DNA of 64,000 nucleotides from Marsupella aquatica (lineage: Eukaryota; Marchantiophyta), in the NCBI GenBank assembly GCA_973895155.1, contig OZ316898.1, positions 4,774,001 to 4,838,000 of the forward strand, read 5' to 3'. The position numbers and the translations under genes are program-made. Below are positions 54,902 through 64,000 of this stretch, in pieces. The notes beneath the pieces are model-generated. The model did not search any database and was not told where the DNA came from. It saw only the letters and a program-made list of their open reading frames with translations. The first letter of the stretch is position 1, and every line of letters begins with the position of its first letter.

Positions 54902-57579
54902 CTTGCCCTTCCCTCTCTCCGTCTGTCTGCTCCCACTTCCTTCCGCTCTGTCTTCTAAAACCTGGATCCACCAAGCACAATCGCTCGAAACCTAGTGCAG
55001 ATCAACGCAAACAAGCCCTTTCCCACGACCGGCCCGACAACCGTCCCAATCCGCTCCAAATTCTCCTCCTCGTCCTCCTCGTCCTCCTCCTGCTCCTGCT
55101 CCTCGTCGTTCTCTTCCTTCCTCTTTCATCCACCCTCCGCTACCGTGTGCCTCCCTACCTACGCTCCAGCGTGACCGCTTTCCCAATTCAAAAAATCCGC
55201 CACGCGCAATGAGCATGCCCCCGAATCTGCTCGTCCTCCTCTTCGTCCTACAGCAGTGGCCACCGACTGACTTACCTCCGCAGAGAAGAAACGGGACGAA
55301 GACTTCCGCCGAAAGAATCACAGGAGGCACAGCGCGGCCAGCAGAGATCGATGAGATGGCGGAAGACGGAGGAGATGATGTGGAGCAGCACGAAAGTGCA
55401 AAGCGACGAGGAATGTGAGACACGGAGAGAGCCCACTACTCGACTGTTGCACATCTGATGATGTTGTCGACCCAAAGCAAAGGAAGGGTCGACGAAAAAG
55501 CGTCCAAAAGGAAAGAAGAAAATGGAATTGCAGCGAAATGAAAGCGTTGAAACGAAGCAAACCCTAAGAGCACTGTAATCGCATGTCATTCGCGTAACAG
55601 CACTGTAATCGCATGTCATTCGCATAAGAGCACGCCACTGTAACGACCGACCTCTCCATACGAGAACGGCCCGGCCGCCCGCACCGCCTCGTTACAGTAG
55701 CAACGCAGTGCGCGCAGCCGTGTGCTGTGGACAGTTACTTATGTGACTCTGGTTACTTCACCCCGAAAATCTTATTAAAAAGTGGCTATGAGAAGCTGAA
55801 GTTGGGGTCTAGGGTCTAGAGTGAAAACTCTAGAAGGTGAATTCTAGAGCCCCACCAGAATGTATTTCCAAAATATGATCTAATATGCTGATTTTTGCCA
55901 TTGTGTCTATTAACTAACGTTCAAAAAATGGGCATACAGGCTCGTCTGCACTATAAGTTGTTATCTACATCACATACATGACATATGCAGTAGACTGAAG
56001 CAATACGTCTTCATTTATCTGGTAACATTCTTTACAGATTTAGATCATGCTTGTGAATAAGGACAGACATGGGGAGCTTGTTCTGTGCATACCCACGTGT
56101 GTTTGGGCTAATTGAACAAACTTTGTAAGTTGCCATCCAAACTCATTTGAGCGCCTATCAAGTTTTCATTAAAATTAATTGTCTACTGTGTCTCATGGAT
56201 CCTCTCATTTCAACAGTGATAGTCACAAATTACTAGGTAAGTCGTTGCCTTTCAACCTAGGGGGCAACTTACTGGTTAAATTGGTTTTGGGGAGCAGTTG
56301 GAGATTTTGTGCAGATTTGGGGGCAATTTAATTAAAAAGTGTGTGTCAACTCAGACCCAATTTTGATCACCCTGAGTGTCTATAAAATGGATGTCTGAAA
56401 TTGGAGCTCCCACAAACCAAAATGTATGAAAATTACTCTCATTTTCACTTTTGTACATTTACGGTAGAGAGGCAATGAGCATAGTTTCACAATGTCGCAT
56501 GCAAATATGATATATTAGTATCTTAATAAAATTATATTCATATGTATGTCAGAGCGGGAAGCTTGGATGGACATAAATGTTTGACTTACTGCCAAATGGA
56601 CACAAATGTATCGCTCAAAATTCACACTTGTTTCCATAGATGACTATTTAGCATGCATTTGACAGGTACTAGAAGGCTTTAGTGGATTCCTCTAGTATTC
56701 TATCCATGTAGGAGCCTCCATTCTCATTCAACTGAGGGAGCTGGGTTCCTTTGGTTACCATGGTTACCATGTATATAACCTATCACACCTCCATAATATC
56801 ATGACATTGTAAGGTTCTGGGAGTATGGTGACACTATTAAGTTTCCAAGTAGCAATGTCAAACTTTTGTGTCCATCCAAACTTCCAAGTAATATATATTA
56901 TGTGTGCAAATATGTGTGCAAATACAGAACACCGGGTGATATAACTGAAATAGGCTGCAGGCAATAAGAAGACTGTCCATAGCTCACATTTCAGTCAAAA
57001 GTGTAAATGTTGCCATTGGAGTGAATTTCAACATTTTGAGCGATTCCATCCGGGCTTCACGAACAACGTCTTGGTCCACGGGAGCCTTAGTTTCCCTCTA
57101 TTGTATCCCCAAAAAATCATTTTGAATCTTTGAGCAATTTTTGGACAACACAAGGTTTGGACTTAAAGGATTTTCCTTAGTATAGAAAATCTTCCAAACC
57201 TTATGTTGAACTCAAAGGATTTTCCTTAGTATAAAAAATCACATTTTTTGGGTCTCAAGTTGCTAGGTCCATCCAAGAATTGACGCGTCGAGTTCCATGT
57301 GACCCATCTCCTCCCTTCTCGACTCCTGTCTCGACACGCAGCGGGCAGGGTCAGGGTCAGGAACCAGGGCGGGCAGGGCAGGAGGGCCCGGAAGCCCGGA
57401 AGCAAGGAACAAAGGTCGGTCAGTCAATGGGAAGGCGGGGCGACCATTTCTTCCTCTCACGCTCTTTTGCTTCTGACTCGTCGCCCTCTACAGCAGTGTC
57501 CATTCCTACGTCCCTGTCTCGTCAGCTTGTGGCACTACTCAACTGACGGGAAGGCAGGCAGCCCGGGGAGACTCTCCTG
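54902..57579. other. Intergenic DNA, SNF7 promoter side
   Basis: The first 800 bp are the C/T-rich SNF7 upstream region. It contains a 30-bp tandem duplication at 55569-55628. From about 55.7 to 57.2 kb the DNA is AT-rich with no gene. Two copies of AAAGGATTTTCCTTAGTATA lie at about 57166 and 57219 (period about 53). From 57.26 kb the sequence turns G-rich, leading into the minisatellite. Confidence 0.4.
55569..55628. repeat. 30-bp tandem duplication
   Basis: The unit AGCACTGTAATCGCATGTCA plus TTCGCGTAAC at 55569-55598 is repeated at 55599-55628 with two differences near its end (CATAAG for CGTAAC-type ending), and a truncated third start (AGCAC) follows. It lies about 670 bp upstream of the SNF7 start codon. 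Confidence 0.9.
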
Positions 57580-58155
57580 GGGACAGGGCAGGCAGGTAGC
57601 CATGGCAGACATCGATTCAGCCAAAAGGGCAGCTCGGGCACAGATAGTTTTACGGACAGGGCAGGCCGGGCAGATATCGATGTAGGCACGGTCGAGATCG
57701 ATTTATGGACGGGGCAGGCAGACGTCGAGTTGGGGACCGGGCAGACATCGATGTAGGGACGAGGTACATAGGGAAGTACGGGCAGGAATAAATTTAGGTT
57801 CAGGGCAGGACGGGCAGACATTGATTTAGGGACAGGGCAGGCCGGTAGAGATCGATTTAGGGGCGGGATGGGTCCGGCAGACATCGAGTTGAAGAATAGG
57901 CAGGCCAGGCAGACATCGATTTAGGATAGGGTAGGAAGGGCAGACAACAATTTAGAGAAGGGGCAGGCCGGGCAAACATCAATAATTTGCGGACGAGGCA
58001 AGCCGGGCAAACATCAATAATTTGCGGACGAGGCAAGCCGGGCAAACATCAATAATAATTTAGGGATGGGGCAGGCTGGGCAGACATCGACTTCGGACGG
58101 GGCAGGCCGTGTAGACATCGATTTAGGGACAGGGCAGGCGGGGCAGGGATCGAGC
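57580..58155. repeat. G-rich minisatellite, unit about 30-38 bp
   Basis: About 15 imperfect copies of a unit built from GGGGCAGGCCGGGCAGACAT followed by CGATTTAGGGAC run along the + strand. Two 37-bp units carrying CAAACATCAATAATTTGCGG around 57975-58050 are nearly identical, indicating recent local expansion. Open frames on both strands merely read the repeat (for example Cys-Pro-Ala-Cys-Pro on the minus strand). G-richness on one strand is strong. The array lies about 1.3 kb upstream of the lysine-rich gene. Confidence 0.9.
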
Positions 58156-58440
58156 CAGCCGACCTTTTTGTCGCCCTGTTTCTTGTTCGTGTACACTGTA
58201 CAGTATCTATCATCCCAAGCATGGGGTGGGGGTTGGCGAGCGGGCAGCACAGGCAGACCGCAGACACCGAGCATCTGGAGCCTGGAGGGGCCCGGAGGGC
58301 GGGCAGACATCGAGTTGGCGATTTACCCGCCCTTTGTGCGCCTTTCATCCGTTCAACAATCGCGGGTTTCGCGGTGGCATGGGCGTTTTCAATTCTCAAC
58401 ACGCACTCACAGAGGCGAAACCTTGTGTTTGTTGCTGCTG

Positions 58441-59495
58441 ACCTTCTTCTTCTACTCTTCTCCTCTTCTCTTCTCTCTCGCTCTCTCTCTCGCTCGCTCT
58501 TCGGAAGGTGCGCCACCAAGGTAGGGAGAAGGACGAGAGGAGGGTAAGGAATGCGAGCTCGAGCTGCTGCTGCAATCGAAAGACTACGAGCAAAATAATC
58601 AAAGGACGTCGTCGGACAGACAGATTGCTCGGACCGACTCTCACTGTACTTCTTCTTCGCACCGACCGACAATCCGAGACCTGCGCCACCCCCGTCTTCG
58701 ATTCTTTGGATTCTTTGGATTCTTTCGATTCTCTCTTCGGGGTGCCTGTCTTCGCGGATTGCTGCGGTGGTGAACAAAATCCGCAGCCTCTTCCTCCCAT
58801 TCCCGTCGTTCCATGGGCTGCACCCACATTTGTCTCGGACGAGGTGTTTGGTAGACCTTCTTCACTGATCCGAACGGAGGAGAAACAAGCAGCAGAGTGC
58901 GGAGGAGAGTGGACGAAACGCGGAGGGCGAAGAAGGTCAGATTTTGCGGATTGGCAATTGGGCGAAGCTTTGAGGAGGGATGGCTTCGTGGAGATAGATA
59001 AGCTGTCGCAGGGCAGAGTAGGGCAAAAGTTGCGCAGGCAGGGGGAGTGTCCGAGGTGTGCTGGGCACCGGGGCTATTTTTTGCAAACTGAGAAAGGAAG
59101 CGGAGGGACTGAGAAAATTCGCACCGTGGCCACTGCTCTCAACGCCGGACGGTGATGTAAGACGCTCATAGTAAGTGTGGCTCGTCATCCATTCGTAACT
59201 ACTATCATCTGGGTGTCTGCTCAGTTTTAAAGACATTTTCTCAGTGTCGATGGAGGATGGATTTTGAATGCAAGGACTCGGGCAATTGGCTTGTATTTTG
59301 TGTGTGGAGGGGAGGGGAGGGGAGGGGAGAGTCTCAAGAGAAACTGAGAAACTGATGACTCCGGCGATGGGGTTTGAGTGCGTCTTCCCATTCAGCAAGG
59401 AGGGATTGTCAGCGAGCATTTAGTTCGTCAGCCTGTGACCTTCAGACAGCTGATCTTGGACACGGTGGTGATTGCTTTGGGGTTTCGTGGCGCAG
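58441..59495 (+). other. Probable 5' leader exon and intron of the lysine-rich gene
   Basis: After a TCTC/CTCT microsatellite (about 58455-58500) the DNA is GC-rich with an open frame (58508-59155) of low-complexity type, including a 9-bp repeat (GATTCTTTG) at about 58698-58735. A GTAAGT donor at 59171 and a GCGCAG acceptor ending at 59495 define a likely 325-bp 5' UTR intron directly before the ATG at 59501. The intron carries four GGGG runs spaced by single A at 59309-59327. Alternative: 58508-59155 could be a separate small gene, but I see no family signal. Confidence 0.45.
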
Positions 59496-59500
59496 GAAAA

Positions 59501-62280
59501 ATGCAGGAAAGGCAAGAGAAATCTTTCACTAATGGCACAAAGACTCTCGTGAAGAAGGAGGGCGTGTCATCCGTGAAGTCTAATGGGGCGGTGAAGAGGG
59601 AATCCGACTCGCATGGGCACAAGAAGGTACTTAAGCGATTACCCTAAAGGTTTTTCGGTTCTCTGTCTCTTCTGTTCCTTCTTTGTCGTCGAAGTTGCAC
59701 GTCTTCAAATCAGAAAACTTCGACCACACAATGTTCGTTGAGGTAACGGTCAAGGGGAGGCTGAGGTTTTAGCCAACTAATGGAATGTTTAGCCGTTCTC
59801 TCTTTCATAGCAGAGGGTGAGAACAATAAGTGCGAATGTGGCCTGACGATCGTCGCCTGCAATTGTCCGTCCACTGGTTCCCCTTGTCTCCTGTGTCGTT
59901 GGGCGCAAGAGATTGGTATCCTTACTCGTCATGCAAATTTTGGAAATCAGCGTTTAGGGTTTGCGTAGGGTATCGACTCCCGGACAAATTTGGGTAGAGT
60001 TCTTGCCATTATGGTGGTCAAGAGGGTAATTATTCCTCACGGAGCAAAATTATTCAGACCTTATTGGCACGGTTTCTTAATTTTTGCAAACGAACGAAAT
60101 CCACCTGGAACAGATTGTAGGGGCCGTTTGGTGAGTTGATTCTCAGAATGTGGAAGTAGTCCCGCTGTTCAAACCTAGCTTAGGGTTCCTGTCTTCTTGT
60201 CTTCGAGTGCAGGACCTGCCAGGGAAGTCTTCAGCAAATGGATACAAAACTGTCGTGAAGAAGGACCCTGCTACCTCCACAAAACCCAATGGGACGTTCA
60301 CGAAAAGAGAGCTGGAAAATAGCGCAGAAAAGAAGGTGACGATCTTCTGCGTAGTCGCATCAGTTCATTTCTGAATTGTCTTACGTTTAATCCGCATTGC
60401 TGCCAACAATCACGTAAAGAACTTTGGGTTGTGACGACGACACTGTAATGAAGGGAAATAGTAGTCGAGGTTCTTTCCGTAAGGGTCTCTGTGACAGAAG
60501 GTCACATGTTAAGCCTTTTGACTTTTGCTGCTTTCTGACTGTTTGTTGACTATTACGTTAATATTCTGTTCGTAGGAATTTTCTAAAATTTCTTGTGAAA
60601 CAGCGAGACAATTAAATTCATTACGGTAGCCTTGGCTTTTGAACGCTACAAGAAATCGCAGATTTACATGCTGAAGGTTTGGGGGCGACTGATTGCTGCG
60701 CAGATATTGGAGTGGAAGTAATTCATTTGACTTTCCTCGTTCCTAATAGTCCGCGTATCTTTTGTATCTTTGGTGCAGAAAGAAGCTTCATCAAGTGGCG
60801 TGAAAACAGTTGTGAAGAAAAGTGTCACCGTCAAGAAGGTTACCTCTGTGAAGACTCAAGAAACGAAGAAGAAAAAGAAGGTTTTCAGCTTGCCGGGACA
60901 GAAACATGAGACCCCAGAAGAGGTTGGTTCCGTCTACAACCCAACCCATTTCGGACCTACCTAGTACTTGCTTTGTATGAGACAAGATGATTGAATCCAT
61001 ACAGTTTAGACAGATTAATGCATTTAAAGTGAGACCGTATGTTTCTGAAACAAGGACTTGTTGGTTTGCAGCGTGATCCTTTGAGGATTTTTTATGAGAG
61101 CCTTCATGAACAACTACCAGAGAGCGAGATGGCTGAAGTCTGGTATGTTAGCCAGAGATTATCGTCTTGTGCTCCCTTCAATGACACGTGCATTGATCTC
61201 CTGAAGAGCTCCTTGTTTCAATTAATGTTGAAGATAATTGATCAATGTCAGGATTCAATCTTCATAAATATTCCATTTCTCGTTGTGGTTTTTATGTGTC
61301 CTTGGACGTTGTGGGTGTTCCCATCTAGTTCAAGTGCTTGCAATAGTTCCCTGTTGAATCGCAATTGATCCATTTCGAAGTGTTATCTGAAAACCGCCAT
61401 TCAAACACATGTTTTTCTCTAATTGTTGTCGTAGACTTCTTGTCGTCTGACCTCTAACTAGTATCCAGAGGTTTGGTCATTTAGCTCCCAGTTCGTGTGA
61501 TCGGGAGCTTAGCAAATAGAATACCCTCTTGGATATCTGGAGAATTTAGTCGACCTTAATCGTAGTTCAGAGTAGTCCCCAAGGAGGCAGATACGGTTGT
61601 ACAGCTTTTGTGTCTTTGAATCGTCCGTCCCTTGTGTAGTGTAGAGTGTTTTCACTAGCAATATCTGGTAGATCGTCGACCAGGGTGGCCAGAGAGATAA
61701 TAGTCTGAAAAGTTATCTCCCTAACCTTGGCAGTTGTGTTCAACCTACGTGTCGATAAACTTTGCCGCAGTGCGGCATTCACGACTAGTCTGTCGCGAGA
61801 CCTGAAGTTTGTGTGTCGTAGGCCAACATGTCCAATCTACACGACGCTCTTGGTTTGGTTATATGGGCGATAAGTGGTGCTTTGTTTTCCAGGTGCTAGG
61901 TGCTAGTTGCTAGTTGCTGGTTTTGTTTGATTCATTCGGTTTTCTTTGATTGTACTAACCATAGCGTCTGATGCTTTAGGATGATGGAGCATGGATTGTT
62001 AGAAGCTGCGGATTCTAAAAAGGCTTTGGAGCGAAAGCAGAGGCGTGTCCATCATGAGAAGAACGGCACTCCAACGAAGTCGGCACCATCCAGGGATATC
62101 AGTAGCAAACCAGGAAGCAAATCTGTGTCAGGAATTAAATCAGTATCAGGAAGCAAAGCTTCTGTAGCAAACGGTAAAAGCAAGATTGTAACTGAGCAGA
62201 AAGGGAAAAGGAAGCGAGAGTACTCTAGCGATGATGACGATTTTATTGCAAAGCCTGTGAAAAGGAAGTCGAAATCATAG
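59501..62280 (+). CDS. Lysine-rich plant protein, repeated N-terminal modules
   Basis: Five-exon gene for a 254-residue, very basic, probably nuclear protein. Exons: 59501-59626, 60213-60335, 60779-60922, 61072-61142 and 61980-62280, in frame with stop TAG. Exons 1-3 each encode a variant of one module: NGTKTLVKKE, NGYKTVVKKD and SGVKTVVKKS, each ending in a Lys-rich stretch; all three are flanked by phase-0 introns. Exons 4-5 encode RDPLRIFYESLHEQLPESEM followed by a WMMEHGLL segment, a block I recall from uncharacterised plant proteins (RDPL.-FYESL.-EQ.-SEMA.-WMME.GLL). The tail contains KRKREYSSDDDDF and basic runs that fit nuclear localisation signals. The function is unknown. The donor after LysLys of exon 3 is the least certain junction. 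Confidence 0.8.
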
Positions 62281-64000
62281 TGATTTTTATTCATACGCAA
62301 TGTTTGGACTGGATCTCATCTTACAGGAGACGACTATCTGAGGTTCTAGCAGTTCCTAGTCCGTCAGAAATTTATTACTGGACCAGTACTGACTCATGTC
62401 AAGATGTCCAAGTTCCTGATTGCAGAGGTTTTGTCGAAGTCAAAACACTAGAGTCTGTTGGGGGGCCATTTGCTGTAAGATCATCAAGCATTTTTCTGGC
62501 TAGTCAGTCATTCCCTTACAAGTGTTTTGCCCTCTACCTTGAATATATTCCAACGGGAAGTTTGAGAGTCTGAAGTTGGTGCTACATTCACTAACTTAGC
62601 ACACCAGAGTCTGCCGTTAGGGGTGCATGGGCTGACTAGTCACCTTCTCAAATCCCTTGGACAGATTCCCGCCTACTCCGAATGTTTTCAAGGGGATCAA
62701 TGAAAATTGCTTTAATCTCCCTTCTTCGCCTCCTGTGTTCACATTCTTGATTTGATGTGTAATTGATGGTATTTGATGTCCAATTAAGTACTCTCTTTCA
62801 CAGAAAAACAAGTTAAAGAATTCCTTTAATCGAAGTCAGCGCGCTTAGCAAATGAGAGTGCTCTCGACCAAAAAGCACTATATTGAAAAGCACTAGGCAT
62901 CGATAACAGATAGAAAACTTGATAATGTGCGTCAATTTTATTGTTGTCAATAAAATTTAGGTTGGTGGATGTGATTGTTAAGAGGATTCCAGCACTTCTA
63001 TATATGCCTAATCACTCCCTCTGTTTGCCTCTACTATGGGTGTAATTCATGCACACAACCTTCAAACCAGGCATACCATTTGTATTGGACAGATAATCTA
63101 TAATCTATTCCAAATGACAATTGGTTTGAGCTCATGTTCAACATAGGCGGACCCATTTGTGGTGGACTCATGATCTGCAATCTTTTCCAAATGAGGACTT
63201 ATTTGAGTTCATTTACAAGCTGCAAGAAACTAACAAATAAGAGTACACATCTGGTAGAAGATACTAACAAATAAGGGTACACATCAACCTATGCGTACCC
63301 ATTTGTGGTGGACTCATAATCTATAATCTCTTCCAAAAGAGAATTATATGAGTTCATTTACAAGCTGCAAGCAACTAACAAATGATGGTACACATCTAGT
63401 GTGGTACACACCTAGTGTAAGGAACTAACAAATAAGGTTACACATGTAATGTAATTAAATCTGCGAGTGGGACAGAGATGTATTCTAAGGGGGCAAGTCT
63501 TTGCAAAGACACTAGCACCCATGGTGAAAGATTGAAGGTAAATGGCTCAAACTTGAGCATGCTATAATCCCCTGTCAAATATGTGTGATCAAAACAGATA
63601 GCATGGGTCCAATGGGTGTTTGCCCCTTGAATTTCTCTTACATGGGCCCCTGTTGCTGGCAAAACAATTGAAATGAAATGGAATGTCGTGGTAAAGGTAC
63701 CCTAGCAGGTCCAAAGATATTATTAGTCTAGGATTAGAATCCTATGACTAATTGTTTGATAGGGCTTGTTTACGGAGTTGTCCTTATGCAGTTTGATTTT
63801 GTACTGTTCCTGATCTGGATGTGGATAAAATCAGCCCATTAAAAACTGTCAAGTAATCATGCCTTGTCTCCAAATTACATCAAATCTTCTTTTCATGTTT
63901 TGCATGGGCAATAAACCCGTGTTCCCGAAAAAGCAATACGAAAAGGGGCATTGTAGCAAAAGAAAAAATCTTCAGGTCAAAGTACTATTTGACTCTATGG
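62281..64000. other. 3' flank and intergenic DNA
   Basis: No gene is seen after the lysine-rich gene. A degenerate tandem repeat lies at 63076-63445. Remaining open frames are short and without family signal. Confidence 0.4.
63076..63445. repeat. Degenerate tandem repeat, unit up to about 146 bp
   Basis: Units start with CCATTTGTGGTGGACTCAT or a variant at about 63076, 63152 and 63298. Each continues with AATCT(A/T)TTCCAAA and TTGAGTTCATTTACAAGCTG (shortened in the first unit), and then ACTAACAAATAAGGGTACAC, itself repeated two or three times inside each unit. The nested structure indicates several rounds of duplication. Confidence 0.8.

Noticed and set aside
57580-58155. CRISPR-like array of regular repeats
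   Set aside because: Units are imperfect, have no unique spacers and lie in a plant nuclear genome; it is an ordinary minisatellite.
58049-58777. 242-codon minus-strand open frame
   Set aside because: It reads through the minisatellite and the TCTC microsatellite (Arg/Glu runs), so length comes from repeat composition, not from a protein.

Overview
This window is nuclear DNA of a land plant. The genes carry many spliceosomal introns and encode plant-type proteins: the inactive plastid FtsH homologue FTSHI1, a Kdo transferase (KDTA), an ESCRT-III SNF7/VPS32 subunit, a plant-type RING-H2 E3 ligase and an F-box/kelch protein. Long AT-rich intergenic stretches hold L1-type LINE remnants and many degenerate repeats. 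Divergence from the Arabidopsis proteins I can recall suggests a non-flowering plant, but I cannot fix the lineage from the sequence.

Layout. 1-9.56 kb: no gene; GC-rich pyrimidine tracts and two degraded tandem arrays (a 66-68 bp unit near 2.6-3.0 kb and a longer unit near 4.2-4.8 kb). 9.56-13.03 kb (-): RING-H2 E3 ligase, 4 exons. 15.5-18.5 kb and 20.4-21.95 kb (-): two 3'-terminal L1 LINE copies, both broken. 25.84-30.19 kb (-): KDTA, 12 exons. 32.47-33.85 kb (-): intronless F-box/kelch gene. 34-41 kb: accessory DNA rich in duplicated segments and short inverted-terminus elements. 41.5-49.3 kb (+): FTSHI1, 15 coding exons. 52.43-54.90 kb (-): SNF7/VPS32, 6 exons. 57.5-58.2 kb: G-rich minisatellite. 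59.5-62.3 kb (+): lysine-rich protein of unknown function, with repeated exons and a conserved C-terminal motif. 62.3-64 kb: another degenerate tandem repeat.

The genes do not form a pathway. They are independent housekeeping loci: plastid biogenesis (FTSHI1), membrane remodelling (SNF7), Kdo glycolipid synthesis (KDTA), ubiquitin-dependent turnover (RING and F-box) and a probable nuclear protein. Exon boundaries were placed by hand from GT/AG signals, reading-frame phase and remembered family sequence. In the five multi-exon genes every junction keeps frame. The least expected observations are three tandem phase-0 exons encoding the same basic module in the lysine-rich gene, and a dispersed 14-bp motif (TAGGGTGTCTCAAA and its reverse complement) that looks like the ends of a short DNA-transposon family. 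No RNA gene, CRISPR array, virus or complete autonomous mobile element was recognised.
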